Shown: positions 8,752-17,861, numbered from the stretch's first letter. The stretch: DNA of 64,000 nucleotides from Calditerrivibrio nitroreducens DSM 19672 (GCF_000183405.1 NC_014758.1:806001-870000); one strand, 5' to 3'. Translations and numbers: made by a program. The notes: generated by a model not told the origin, from the sequence alone.

Positions 8752-9813
8752 ATGTTAATAGTAGCAATAGATCCGGGGTCCACTTCAACGAAATTAGGTG
8801 TTTTAAAGGGTGGTAAGATTATCAAAAAATCTATTTCGCACGATAGGAAAGTTATAGATGCATGTCAAACAATTTATGAGCAGAAAGATTTTAGGTTTAG
8901 TATTATCAAACAAGCTTTGGGGGAATTGTTAGATAATACTGAAAAAGTTGATGCGGTTGTGGGTAGGGGTGGGCTTATGAAGCCTATTCAGGGGGGGGTG
9001 TATAAAGTTAACGAGAGGATGATTGAAGATTTAAAAGTTGGTGTGATGGGGCAGCATGCTGCAAATCTTGGGGGGATCATTGCAAGGGAATTGTCACTTA
9101 TCTATGGTTGTGAAGCCTATATCACAAATCCACCTGTAATTGATGAAATGCTTCCTATTGCTAAAGTATCTGGATTTAAAGGTATTGAAAGAAAAAGTAT
9201 GTTCCATGCACTAAATCAGAAGGCTATAGCCCTGAAAGTTTCAGAAAAATTGGGGAAAAGATACGAAGATTTAAATCTTATTGTGGCTCATCTGGGTGGG
9301 GGGATATCTATAGGTATTCATTCGAAAGGGAAGGTTGTGGATGTGAATAACGCCCTTGACGGTGACGGACCTTTTTCTCCGGAAAGAACTGGTGGCTTGC
9401 CTGTGGATGGGGTTTTGGAGCTTTTGAAAAGGAATATATATACAATTGAAGAATTAAGATCCGTTGTATCCAGAAAAGGGGGGTTGTATTCTTACCTGAA
9501 TACAATTGATTTAAAAGAGGTTGAAAAAATGATAGACAACGGGGATGAAAATGCTAAATTATACTATGAGGCTATGGCTTATCAGGTTTCAAAAGAGATA
9601 GGTGCCCTTTCTACTGTTGTAAGTGGCAATCTGGATGGTATTGTCCTGACAGGTGGGCTTGCGTATAGCGAGAGATTCGTAAGGCTTATTACTGATAGGA
9701 TATCATTTTTAGGTAAAATATTTGTTGAGCCGGGTGAAAATGAGATAGAAGCCCTCATAGATGCCGGAATAAGGGTTTTAAGTGGTAAAGAGATTCCAAA
9801 AGAATATAATTAG
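8752..9813 (+). CDS. buk: Butyrate kinase
   Basis: A 353-residue ASKHA-fold kinase starting MLIVAIDPGSTSTKLG; the phosphate-1 loop is IDPGSTSTK. An ATG at 8740 is in frame, but GGAGG at 8742 is the ribosome site for 8752. Further family blocks are VVGRGGLMKPIQGG (about 63-76), HALNQKAIA, NLIVAHLGGGISIGIH (about 175-190), NNALDGDGPFSPERTGGLP (about 200) and GIVLTGGLAYS near the C-terminus. The enzyme interconverts butyrate (or branched acids) and butyryl phosphate with ATP. It pairs with the downstream phosphate butyryltransferase domain, 9 bases away, to link acyl-CoA with ATP and free acid. Confidence 0.93.
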   Translation: MLIVAIDPGSTSTKLGVLKGGKIIKKSISHDRKVIDACQTIYEQKDFRFSIIKQALGELLDNTEKVDAVVGRGGLMKPIQGGVYKVNERMIEDLKVGVMGQHAANLGGIIARELSLIYGCEAYITNPPVIDEMLPIAKVSGFKGIERKSMFHALNQKAIALKVSEKLGKRYEDLNLIVAHLGGGISIGIHSKGKVVDVNNALDGDGPFSPERTGGLPVDGVLELLKRNIYTIEELRSVVSRKGGLYSYLNTIDLKEVEKMIDNGDENAKLYYEAMAYQVSKEIGALSTVVSGNLDGIVLTGGLAYSERFVRLITDRISFLGKIFVEPGENEIEALIDAGIRVLSGKEIPKEYN

Positions 9814-9822
9814 GGGTATGTT

Positions 9823-11307
9823 ATGATTGAAATAGGTAGCAATATCAAAAAAATCATTGATACAGAGCAGATAGATGTAGATTTTTTATTAAAACAGATA
9901 AATTTATCAGAGGAAGAGTTTAAGGCTATTCTTGAAAATGAGACCAAACCAACGGTATCAACACTTCTAAAGCTTTCAAGGGCTTTAAATAAAGATCTTT
10001 CCCTTCTTATATATGGCAACGAATTTAAACCGAAAAAGGCTGTAGCCACAAGAAGAGATGAGAGAGTTCCGGTTAGAAGAAGAAGGGGGTATGATTACGA
10101 GAGCCTTGCCCCTTTTTACATCGGAAGGAGTATGGAGCCTTTAATAGTGGATGTGAGAAGGGATGAGAAGCAGGAGTTTAGCTCCCACAAAGGTGAAGAG
10201 TTTCATTATATTATGAGTGGAAAGGTGAAGACTGTTGTGGGGGAAGAGGAATTTATCCTTGAAGATGGGGACACACTATACTTTGATTCCTCTATTCCAC
10301 ATTGCATCAATTCTATTTCTGATTATTCGAGGCTTCTGGTGGTGGTATTTAATTCGGAATCTATGGTGCATCAGGTAAAAGGGAAGAAAATGAGGGATAT
10401 GGTGCAGGCGGCAAAACTGTTGCCCAGGAAAAATATATCTCTGATCTGCCCGGATGATTCATCCCTTGGGGCTGCAAATAGAGCTATCGAAGAGGGGATT
10501 GTGGATAAAATATATCTTGTGGGGAACATTGCAAAAACGGAGGCTTATTGCAAAGGTTTCTTAAATTATAAAAATCACTACGAATTTGTGGATCTGGACG
10601 TCACAGACAATTATGAGCTTGATGCGGCCAGAAAAGGGGTGGAGATAGTTAGAAGGGGTGATGCGCATCTTATTATGAAGGGTAAGATAAATACCCAGAA
10701 CTTTGTAAAAGCTATATTAGATAAAGAAAAAGGTTTAAATATAGGCAGAAGATTATCTCTTGTGAGCATTTTTGAGCTACCTTCTGTTGATAGACTGATA
10801 TTTCTCACCGATCCGGCGATTAATCCATCACTCTTTGTGGATGATAAGCTTGAATCGAGTTTTGATATACTAAAAAATGCAATTGAAGCTGCCAGAAGTC
10901 TTGGGGTGGATAAACCAAGGGTTGCTCTACTTGACGCCAATGAGGTTCCATCTTCCAAAATCCCCACCAGTCTACTTGAAAAACAGCTATCAGAAATGAA
11001 GTGGGAGGATGCTTACGTGTATGGTCCGCTCTCTTATGACCTTGCACTTTACCCAGATTCTGTTGAAAAGAAAGGTTTGAAGGATAATCCGGTGGCCGGA
11101 AAGGCGGATATTCTGGTGGTTCCCCATATAGAAGGTGGTAATTTCCTCTATAAGGCATGGGTGATGACGATGGGGGTGGAGGTGGCAAATCTTGTGTTGG
11201 GGGCTGCCTGCCCGGTGATACTCACATCCAGAAGTGATGGGGAGATGACCAAGTTTCTTACAATATGCGCAAGCTCTATATTTAGTTCACATTCAGGAAA
11301 GCTTTAG
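9823..11307 (+). CDS. XRE-type HTH / cupin / phosphate butyryltransferase fusion protein
   Basis: A 494-residue protein of three parts. Residues 1-65 form an XRE-like helix-turn-helix (NLSEEEFKAILENETKPTVS then LLKLSRALNK). Residues about 95-185 form a cupin: EFSSHKGEEFHYIMSGKV carries metal-site His and Glu, followed by LEDGDTLYFDSSIPHCI. Residues about 195-494 form a complete PTA/PTB acyltransferase with MKGKINTQNFVKAIL, FLTDPAINPS and a final block GVEVANLVLGAACPVILTSR. Ptb moves the acyl group between CoA and phosphate. The reading frame is unbroken, the start has a GGGG-type ribosome site, and butyrate kinase precedes it. This looks like a metabolic enzyme fused to a DNA-binding sensor. 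Whether both halves are active is unknown. Confidence 0.85.
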   Translation: MIEIGSNIKKIIDTEQIDVDFLLKQINLSEEEFKAILENETKPTVSTLLKLSRALNKDLSLLIYGNEFKPKKAVATRRDERVPVRRRRGYDYESLAPFYIGRSMEPLIVDVRRDEKQEFSSHKGEEFHYIMSGKVKTVVGEEEFILEDGDTLYFDSSIPHCINSISDYSRLLVVVFNSESMVHQVKGKKMRDMVQAAKLLPRKNISLICPDDSSLGAANRAIEEGIVDKIYLVGNIAKTEAYCKGFLNYKNHYEFVDLDVTDNYELDAARKGVEIVRRGDAHLIMKGKINTQNFVKAILDKEKGLNIGRRLSLVSIFELPSVDRLIFLTDPAINPSLFVDDKLESSFDILKNAIEAARSLGVDKPRVALLDANEVPSSKIPTSLLEKQLSEMKWEDAYVYGPLSYDLALYPDSVEKKGLKDNPVAGKADILVVPHIEGGNFLYKAWVMTMGVEVANLVLGAACPVILTSRSDGEMTKFLTICASSIFSSHSGKL

Positions 11308-11342
11308 TATCACAAAAAAATTGTATATAGCTAAAAAAACTC

Positions 11343-11392
11343 TTGACTTTTTGCAACTGAGTTGCAATTATAATTGTGAAACTCAGTTGCAA
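11343..11392 (+). promoter_or_regulatory. Promoter of the zinc-uptake operon with two Zur-box-like dyads
   Basis: TTGCAACTGAGTTGCAA (11351-11367) is a perfect 17-bp dyad. GTGAAACTCAGTTGCAA (11376-11392) is a second copy with an intact right arm and 6 of 8 matches in the left. Centres are 25 bp apart and flank TATAAT (11369-11374). A possible -35, TTGACT (11343-11348), has a long 20-base spacer. Binding by the Fur-family protein encoded in the operon would block the promoter. The regulator assignment is inferred. Confidence 0.65.
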
Positions 11393-11408
11393 AATTAGAG
11401 GGTGCTTT

Positions 11409-12257
11409 ATGAAAAGAATATTTTTTACCTTTTTTTTGCTTTTTTCTTTAATTACGGCTAATGCCACAGAGAGGCTTATAGCAGTAACCATTTTGCCTCA
11501 AAAATTTATCACCGAAAAGATTGCTGGTAATCTCTGGACGGTCATATCCATAATACCTGAAGGGGCAAACCCACATACCTATGAACCTAAGATTAACACT
11601 TTGAAAAATATAAGCAATGCATCGGCTTATCTAAGTCTTGAAGATGTGCTGGATGAGATTTGGGTGAGAAAGATACTTGATGTAAACAAAAAAATTAAAA
11701 TATTTAAGATGGATAAAGGGGTGGAAAAGTTGAGAATGTCGGATGATGATCATCATCATGGTAAAAAACTGTTTCACGATCCACATATATGGCTTTCTCT
11801 CGATAATATGAAAATAGTAGCACAAAACACAAAAGATGCCCTTTCAAGCATAGATCCTGCTAATAAAACGAATTATGAGAAAAACTACGAACAGCTTATC
11901 AAAGATATAGATAATCTCAAAAATGAAGTGTCCCGTCAATTAGTTGCAAAAAAAAGTAAAAGTTTTTTAGTATTCCATCCGTCATGGGGGTATTTTGCCA
12001 GAGACTTTGGTTTAAATCAGGTTTCCATAGAATTTGAGGGGAAAGAGCCCTCTCCAAAAAGGTTGAAAGAAATAATATCTTTTGCTAAAAGTAAGAATAT
12101 AAAAGTTATATTTGTACAGCCTCAGATTTCGAGCTCCACAGTGGAAACACTTGCAAAAGAGCTCGGGGCTACAGTTGTAAAGATAAATCCGCTGGAATAC
12201 GATTGGCTTAAAAATATGAAATATGTATCACAAAAAATTGCTGAGGGGTTACAGTAA
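11409..12257 (+). CDS. znuA: Zinc ABC transporter substrate-binding protein ZnuA-like
   Basis: A protein of about 282 residues with signal peptide MKRIFFTFFLLFSLITANA and a metal-binding SBP (cluster A-I) fold. The first metal histidine is in PEGANPHTYEP (about residue 58). A short acidic/His loop DDDHHHGKK (about 112-120) precedes FHDPHIWLSLDN (about 123), and FLVFHPSWGYFARDFGL (about 185) supplies the third histidine. It captures zinc (or manganese) in the periplasm for ZnuBC. A GTG at 11376 is in frame but lies inside the operator; ATG 11409 with GAGGG upstream is preferred. Zinc rather than manganese is supported by the His-rich loop and the operon's Fur-family gene. Confidence 0.88.
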   Translation: MKRIFFTFFLLFSLITANATERLIAVTILPQKFITEKIAGNLWTVISIIPEGANPHTYEPKINTLKNISNASAYLSLEDVLDEIWVRKILDVNKKIKIFKMDKGVEKLRMSDDDHHHGKKLFHDPHIWLSLDNMKIVAQNTKDALSSIDPANKTNYEKNYEQLIKDIDNLKNEVSRQLVAKKSKSFLVFHPSWGYFARDFGLNQVSIEFEGKEPSPKRLKEIISFAKSKNIKVIFVQPQISSSTVETLAKELGATVVKINPLEYDWLKNMKYVSQKIAEGLQ

Positions 12258-12259
12258 AG

Positions 12260-13003
12260 TTGAAAACGGTAGTTGATTTGCAAAATATCTATTTCAGGTA
12301 TGATAATGAGGATTTCTGGATACTTGAAGATGTAAACCTTACGGTGAAAGAAGGGGACTATCTAATTATAGTTGGGCCAAACGGGGGAGGTAAGACCACT
12401 CTAATAAAGGTAATGTTAGGTCTTTTAAGCCCCACAAAAGGAGCAGTAAATCTAAATATAAAACATTCAGAAATAGGGTATCTGCCGCAGTATATATCAT
12501 TGAAAAGGGATTTCCCCATCAAAGTCAGGGATGTTATTCTTCTGGGATTGCCTAAAGGGAAAGCTTTTTCAAATGAATATTTTGATGAAATTGTAAATGA
12601 ACTCAAAATAGGTGATCTGCTTCATAAAAAGGTATCTGAACTGTCCGGTGGGCAACTGCAAAGGGTACTTCTGGCGAGGGCGGTTATTTCAAGACCAGGA
12701 CTTTTGATTCTCGATGAACCAACATCCAATATAGACCCCTATGGTACATTCTGTTTTTTTTCATATCTTGAAAAGTTGAATAAAGATATGACAATAGTGA
12801 TGGTCACCCATAATCTTGGTCTTATAATGTCGGGAGTAAAATCTGTTGCCTGTGTAAATAGAAAATTGATATTTATGAATAAGCCCCAGATAAATCAGGA
12901 AATGATAGAGCTGATGTATGGTGTTCATGATCAGCATAGCTGCCATCTTGGGCAATATCTCCACGATGAAATAGCACATATTTCCAGAGGTGGTGTGAGC
13001 TAA
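12260..13003 (+). CDS. znuC: Zinc ABC transporter ATP-binding protein ZnuC-like
   Basis: A 247-residue ABC ATPase with Walker A GPNGGGKTT (about residues 38-46), Q-loop GYLPQY, signature LSGGQLQRVLLARA (about 130) and Walker B LLILDEPTSNID (about 152), followed by the switch His in VMVTHN. The start is TTG, 3 bases after the znuA stop, with GAGGGG ahead. The C-terminal tail contains a His/Cys cluster (VHDQHSCHLGQYLH), a frequent feature of ZnuC proteins. It powers the ZnuB permease. Confidence 0.9.
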   Translation: MKTVVDLQNIYFRYDNEDFWILEDVNLTVKEGDYLIIVGPNGGGKTTLIKVMLGLLSPTKGAVNLNIKHSEIGYLPQYISLKRDFPIKVRDVILLGLPKGKAFSNEYFDEIVNELKIGDLLHKKVSELSGGQLQRVLLARAVISRPGLLILDEPTSNIDPYGTFCFFSYLEKLNKDMTIVMVTHNLGLIMSGVKSVACVNRKLIFMNKPQINQEMIELMYGVHDQHSCHLGQYLHDEIAHISRGGVS

Positions 13004-13806
13004 TGGATGGGTTTTTTGATTATATATTCTTAAAAAATGCAATCTTTGGGATTGTTTTAAGCAGTTTTATATGTGGAATAGTGGGCAGCATAGTGGTTGT
13101 AAATAGAATCGTATCCCTTGCAGGTAGTATCGCCCATGCTGCTTATGGTGGTGTGGGTCTTGCCTTCTATTTTGGTTTACCCGTCACCACCACAACTATG
13201 GTTTTTTCTTCTATATCCGGATTTATCGTAGGGTTTTTAACCAAAAAAGAAAATACCCTTTCGGACTCATTCATAGGGATGATCTGGGCGTTTGGTATGG
13301 CTTTAGGGATCATACTCACCGATCTTACCCCCGGATATAATGCAGATCTGATGTCATATCTATTTGGGAATGTACTGACCATAACAGATGCAGACCTTAT
13401 ATTATCAGGGGTACTTTTATCGTTGATCTTAATACTTCTTATTTTGAATTATAAAACTGTGGTTCTTGTATCATTTGATAAAGATTATTCAAAGGTGGTG
13501 GGATACAGAGTGGATATCATTAATTATATTATCCTGATTATCGTTTCCCTTTCAATAGTGATACTTATCAAAATGACAGGTATTATCCTTGTGATGGCTA
13601 TGCTTACCATACCCCAGAGCATCGCAATTAAAAGATGTAAAAGCCTTTCGTCTATGATGGTTTTGTCAAGCTTTATTGCTCTTGTATTCTCCCTGATTGG
13701 ATTTATGATTGCCTACCATTTTAACCTATCCACCGGAGCATCAATAATTCTTTTTTCTGTAGTTGTATATTTTATAGACACTCTGGTGAACTATGTCAGA
13801 AGGTAA
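13003..13806 (+). CDS. znuB: Zinc ABC transporter permease ZnuB-like
   Basis: A 267-residue, very hydrophobic ABC-3 family permease with about 8 helices. Family landmarks include VNRIVSLAGSIAHAAYGGVG (about residues 32-51), SYLFGNVLTITDADL (about 118) and MTGIILVMAMLTIPQSIA near 195-212. It starts in a TAATG overlap with znuC, which indicates translational coupling. It forms the membrane channel of the ZnuABC importer. Confidence 0.9.
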   Translation: MDGFFDYIFLKNAIFGIVLSSFICGIVGSIVVVNRIVSLAGSIAHAAYGGVGLAFYFGLPVTTTTMVFSSISGFIVGFLTKKENTLSDSFIGMIWAFGMALGIILTDLTPGYNADLMSYLFGNVLTITDADLILSGVLLSLILILLILNYKTVVLVSFDKDYSKVVGYRVDIINYIILIIVSLSIVILIKMTGIILVMAMLTIPQSIAIKRCKSLSSMMVLSSFIALVFSLIGFMIAYHFNLSTGASIILFSVVVYFIDTLVNYVRR

Positions 13807-14203
13807 TGCGGAAGAGATTTTAAAGAGGTTCAATATTAGGCCTAATCGTAATAGAATTAAAGTCTTAAATGCAATTATTGGTCGGGATCATACCGTTTCA
13901 GCGGTTGAATTGATCAGCGATTTAAAAGATATAGACAAAACGACCATATATAGAACACTGGATCTGTTTGAAAAGAAGATGATAATAATGAAAGATGTGG
14001 ATTTAGACGGGGTGGGGCATTACTGTATAAGGTCAAAGCCAAATGATCCACATACACATTTCTACTGTCGGGAATGTCATAAAACTATGTGCAAAGAGAT
14101 TGACAAATCAATCGAATTAAATATAGTAGATGAAATGGTCGACAGCATTGAAATAAAGATAGTGGGGGTATGTAAAGATTGTCTGCAGAAAAAGAGATCC
14201 TGA
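13793..14203 (+). CDS. zur: Fur-family metalloregulator, probably Zur
   Basis: A 136-residue FUR-family protein. An N-terminal winged helix (RPNRNRIKVLNAI, then DKTTIYRTLDLFEKKMI) is followed by a dimerisation domain with HTHFYCRECHKTMC (about 88-101) and CKDC (about 129-132), the paired CxxC motifs of the structural zinc site. It overlaps znuB by 14 bases. Its place as the fourth gene of a zinc-uptake operon and the two dyads ahead of znuA argue for a zinc uptake repressor rather than Fur or PerR. That assignment is contextual. Confidence 0.82.
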   Translation: MSEGNAEEILKRFNIRPNRNRIKVLNAIIGRDHTVSAVELISDLKDIDKTTIYRTLDLFEKKMIIMKDVDLDGVGHYCIRSKPNDPHTHFYCRECHKTMCKEIDKSIELNIVDEMVDSIEIKIVGVCKDCLQKKRS

Positions 14204-14811
14204 TATTTGATCTTGATGGAACAATCCTCGATACAATTGAAGATATCCACAGCTCACTGATGGATATGCTAAGATATTTTAAATTTTCGACATTTGATAT
14301 CTCAATCACAAAGCAATATGTGGGTGATGGGATAAAAAAGCTTGTGGAAAGGGCGGTGGGGCAGGATAATTTTAAAGATGAACATGAAAGATATTTTAGA
14401 TCAGTTTATAAAGAAAATCTTGTCAAAAAGACAAAGCCTTTTGATTCAATACTCGACGTCCTTGAGAGATTGAAGGGTAGATATATCATGGCTGTTCTTT
14501 CTAATAAATCATTTGAAATGACCGATTATCTCATAAGATATTTTAAACTGGATAATTATTTTTTAAGATGGTATGGTGGCGATTCTTTTGTAGAGAAAAA
14601 GCCTTCACCCCTACCGATCTACGAAATTATAAAAATTACTGGTTCAAAAAAGGGTGGGTATGTAATAGGTGATAACTATACCGATGTGGAGTCTGGAAAT
14701 AGAGCTGGGCTTAAAACGATTTTCTGCAGATATGGCTATGGTAAGCTTTACGATCTAAAGCCTGATTATTTCGTGGATACTCCGGAAGAGCTTTTGAATA
14801 TACTTATCTGA
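14179..14811 (+). CDS. HAD-superfamily phosphatase, phosphoglycolate phosphatase-like
   Basis: A 210-residue HAD hydrolase. Motif I is ILIFDLDGTILDT (about residues 7-19, nucleophile Asp), motif II is MAVLSNKS (about 97), motif III Lys lies in KKPSPLPIYEI, and motif IV is GYVIGDNYTDVESGNRAGLK. The alpha-helical cap of phosphoglycolate phosphatases lies between motifs I and II. The start is a TTG overlapping zur by 25 bases, with GGGGG about 12 bases upstream. The substrate could be phosphoglycolate, pyrophosphate or a sugar phosphate. Confidence 0.82.
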   Translation: MSAEKEILIFDLDGTILDTIEDIHSSLMDMLRYFKFSTFDISITKQYVGDGIKKLVERAVGQDNFKDEHERYFRSVYKENLVKKTKPFDSILDVLERLKGRYIMAVLSNKSFEMTDYLIRYFKLDNYFLRWYGGDSFVEKKPSPLPIYEIIKITGSKKGGYVIGDNYTDVESGNRAGLKTIFCRYGYGKLYDLKPDYFVDTPEELLNILI

Positions 14812-14823
14812 TGGGAGGTATTT

Positions 14824-16095
14824 ATGAAAAAAGCGTATAAATCAAGATACATATATTTTGATGGAAAAGTTTTAACGGATAAATATTTAATTTTCGATGA
14901 AAAGGTTATCGGTATATCTGATAATCCCGAGGATGCGGAGAAGATATACGAAAAAGAACACTCCATAATAATGCCAGCATTTATAAATACCCACACACAT
15001 CTACCAATGAGCCTTTTTAGGGGGCTTGCGGATGATATCCCACTTATGGACTGGCTGAAAAACTATATATGGCCTGCGGAGTCAAAGTATCTTTCTGAAG
15101 AGTTTGTCTATGACGCCACCCTTCTGGCTGCCTGTGAAATGATCCACTCGGGTACCGTTTGTGGGAATGATATGTATTTTTATTCAAAAAGTATAGGGGA
15201 AGCCATAAAAAAAGCAGGGTTAAAGGTGGTATTAGGGGCTGGAATCCTCGATTTTCCCACAAAATTTGGGAAAGATATAGATGACTATCTAAACAATGCA
15301 CTAAAATTATACGAATATTTTAAAGGCGATAGAGACGTAAAAATAGCCCTTTCCCCCCACGCCCCTTATACAGTTTCTCCGGAGAGTTATAAGAGATGTA
15401 TAAAATTTGCCGAAAAGTATGATCTTTTGATACATACACATCTTGGGGAGACGATGGATGAAGTGAATAATATAAAACAAAAATATGGGAAAACCCCGGT
15501 TTTATTGATGGATGAGGTGGGTTTATTCGATACAAAATCTATTGTAGCCCATATGGTTCATCTCACAGAGGAAGAAATAGATGTTGTAGGGAAAAAATCT
15601 GCCAATATCTCCCATTGTCTTGAGAGCAATTTGAAGCTTGGTAGTGGCTTTGCAAACATAAAAAAATATATGGATGCTGGGGCAAATGTCTCAATAGGTA
15701 CAGATGGATCAGCCAGCAACAACGATCTTGATATGCTGGGGGAGTTGTCCACCGTGGCGAAATTTCACAAAGGTTTAAACCTTGATCCTACCGTACTGGA
15801 TGCTGCTACTGTCATAGATATGGCCACAAAAAATGCCGCAAGAGGGCTTTTTTGGGAAAACTGTGGGGAATTAAAAAAAGGTTTTTACGCTGATTTTATA
15901 GTAGTTAAATTTGATGATCCTTTTACCGTTCCTGTTTTTAATCCTGTTTCTCAGGTGGTTTATTCTGCTAAATCTCGAAATATCGTTGATCTTTTTGTGA
16001 ATGGGGAGCCTGTTATGATGAATGGGAAAATTACCACAATAGATGAAAATGAGGTTATTGAAAAAGCCAGATGGTGGGGGGACAAAATTCAGTGA
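14824..16095 (+). CDS. mtaD: Amidohydrolase, 5-methylthioadenosine/S-adenosylhomocysteine deaminase-like
   Basis: A 423-residue metal-dependent amidohydrolase of the ATZ/TRZ branch. It has the N-terminal metal motif MPAFINTHTHLPM (His-x-His at about 57-59), followed by SLFRGLADDIPLMDWL typical of MtaD. HTHLGET (about 205-211), AHMVHLTEEE (about 245) and GTDGSASNNDLDM (about 300, Asp ligand) complete the active site. The family deaminates MTA, SAH or adenosine derivatives and is also used in some futalosine and methionine-salvage routes. A good ribosome site (GGGAGG) precedes the ATG. Confidence 0.85.
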   Translation: MKKAYKSRYIYFDGKVLTDKYLIFDEKVIGISDNPEDAEKIYEKEHSIIMPAFINTHTHLPMSLFRGLADDIPLMDWLKNYIWPAESKYLSEEFVYDATLLAACEMIHSGTVCGNDMYFYSKSIGEAIKKAGLKVVLGAGILDFPTKFGKDIDDYLNNALKLYEYFKGDRDVKIALSPHAPYTVSPESYKRCIKFAEKYDLLIHTHLGETMDEVNNIKQKYGKTPVLLMDEVGLFDTKSIVAHMVHLTEEEIDVVGKKSANISHCLESNLKLGSGFANIKKYMDAGANVSIGTDGSASNNDLDMLGELSTVAKFHKGLNLDPTVLDAATVIDMATKNAARGLFWENCGELKKGFYADFIVVKFDDPFTVPVFNPVSQVVYSAKSRNIVDLFVNGEPVMMNGKITTIDENEVIEKARWWGDKIQ

Positions 16096-17039
16096 ACGGT
16101 CATCTACAAATAATTATCAATCAGGTAATAATATTTGGAATACTGATGTTGATTGGCTTTATATCATCGAAGACAAAAGTAATCTGTCAGGATAGTTTAA
16201 CTCATCTTGCACGTTTTATAGTAAAGATTATTCTCCCTTGCCTCATATTTGCTGTGGTGGCGGGTAGTGGGGTTACAACAAAAGAGTTTGCGGTCTCTCT
16301 TCATTTTACCGTTGCGGTTATCATACTGTTTGTTTTGCTCCCAATATTGGGATACATCGTTGCAAAGCTTTTCAGATTGGAGGGGAAAAGTTTCAATATC
16401 TTTTTACCACTTATGACGTTTGGTAATATGGGTTTTATTGGGATTCCTCTGATCAATGAGGTTTACAAAGATCCTCTGGCTGGTGTGTCAATTACAATAT
16501 ATACACTCGTGGATATGTCTTTGTTGTGGACTTTTGGTGTATATATGTGCAGCAGACATATCGGTGGGTCATCGATAAAAAATTCTATAAAAAATATGAT
16601 AAATCCCACCACAATAGCGCTTTTTCTGGCTATATTAGTTTTAGTGTTTGGGATAAAATTGCCTAAGGTCATTACGGATACCATTTATGGTATAGGTGGG
16701 ACGAGTAAATACCTTACGATGATATATCTCGGGGCTGCCTTAAGCTTTATGGATCATAAAGGTGTTTTGAAAAAGCCTCATATATTTGCTATAGTAATTG
16801 TAAAGTTGGTTATCGTTCCTGTATTGTTATACGGTATTTTCAAAAGTTATCTTCCCTCAGTCCAGCTCGGTATTTTAAGTATTGTGGCCGGTTTGCCCAT
16901 CATGACCACTGTCGTAATGCTTGCAAAGGCGTACGACTCAGATGACCATCTTGCCACAGAAGCGATTTTTGTCACCACGATTTCTTGCCTGGTCACGATA
17001 CCTGCAGTTTCAGTAATAAATGCTTTTTTGTGGGGGTAA
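16092..17039 (+). CDS. AEC (auxin efflux carrier) family transporter
   Basis: A membrane protein of about 315 residues with roughly ten hydrophobic helices and the paired five-helix pattern of the AEC/BART families (FGNMGFIGIPLINEVYKDPL near 115; GLPIMTTVVMLAKAY near 280). The frame is open from ATG 16071, but a GTG at 16092 forms a GTGA overlap with the mtaD stop and has a strong GGTGGGGGG ribosome site. It is preferred for those reasons. Substrates of bacterial members include malate and other small acids; here unknown. Confidence 0.8.
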   Translation: MNGHLQIIINQVIIFGILMLIGFISSKTKVICQDSLTHLARFIVKIILPCLIFAVVAGSGVTTKEFAVSLHFTVAVIILFVLLPILGYIVAKLFRLEGKSFNIFLPLMTFGNMGFIGIPLINEVYKDPLAGVSITIYTLVDMSLLWTFGVYMCSRHIGGSSIKNSIKNMINPTTIALFLAILVLVFGIKLPKVITDTIYGIGGTSKYLTMIYLGAALSFMDHKGVLKKPHIFAIVIVKLVIVPVLLYGIFKSYLPSVQLGILSIVAGLPIMTTVVMLAKAYDSDDHLATEAIFVTTISCLVTIPAVSVINAFLWG

Positions 17040-17042
17040 AAG

Positions 17043-17855
17043 TTGATCGTTACATTCCTTGTGGACAATTACGTTGACAAAGCCGGATTGGTGGCAGAGC
17101 ATGGATTTTCCGCTTTGATACAGGCAAATGGCAAAAATATCCTTTTTGATGCTGGGCAAACAGGTGCTATTGTTTCCAATTTAAAAGCAATGGGTATTGA
17201 TCCCAGAAATATAGATTTTATTGTGTTGAGTCATGGACATTACGATCACACAGGTGGGCTTTCCTACTTAAATCTATCTGAAAAGGTAAAAATCTACTCC
17301 CACAAAAAGATAGATTCCCGACATCTTAGAGTTAGACCTGATGGGGATTACGACTACATAGGTATTGATGAAACGTTCTTTTCAAATAATAAACACCTTT
17401 TTTCATTCAACGATTCAGTTAGTGAAATTGATAGAGGGATCTTTCTTTCTGGAGGGATAGGGAGGTTTGAAGAGTTTGATTCCGATAAGAATCTTTTTAT
17501 AGAGGATACAGGTCTCTTTTCAAAAGATTATTTTCCCGACGAGCAGTATCTTGCCGTAAGGGAGGAAAATGGGTGGAGTATAATTACCGGATGTTCCCAT
17601 GCAGGTATCGTAAATATAGTAAAAGATTTTAAGAGTAAATTCGGTGATGAGATTATAAAAAGTGTAATAGGGGGCTTTCATCTATTTAGAAGCGGTGAGA
17701 AAGAACTGCAGCACGTATCAGATTTTTTAATGAATAATGATATAAAATATATCATAACTGGACATTGCACCGGAATAAATGCCATCTGCCATTTTAGTAC
17801 GATTTTTCAAAAAAGATTTATTCCGATCAAAGTTGGGCTGACCGTTGAAATGTAA
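17043..17855 (+). CDS. Metallo-beta-lactamase-fold hydrolase
   Basis: A 270-residue MBL-fold protein. The metal motif is VLSHGHYDHTGGLSYL (HxHxDH at about residues 60-65), with further ligands in TGCSHAGIVN (about 182) and TGHCTGINA (about 238). The open N-terminus and these late motifs resemble proteins annotated as methanopterin-type dihydropteroate synthase-like MBL proteins. The substrate cannot be inferred. It starts with a TTG 4 bases after the AEC stop and is the last gene of the tightly spaced run from znuA. Confidence 0.78.
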   Translation: MIVTFLVDNYVDKAGLVAEHGFSALIQANGKNILFDAGQTGAIVSNLKAMGIDPRNIDFIVLSHGHYDHTGGLSYLNLSEKVKIYSHKKIDSRHLRVRPDGDYDYIGIDETFFSNNKHLFSFNDSVSEIDRGIFLSGGIGRFEEFDSDKNLFIEDTGLFSKDYFPDEQYLAVREENGWSIITGCSHAGIVNIVKDFKSKFGDEIIKSVIGGFHLFRSGEKELQHVSDFLMNNDIKYIITGHCTGINAICHFSTIFQKRFIPIKVGLTVEM

Positions 17856-17861
17856 CTTTAC

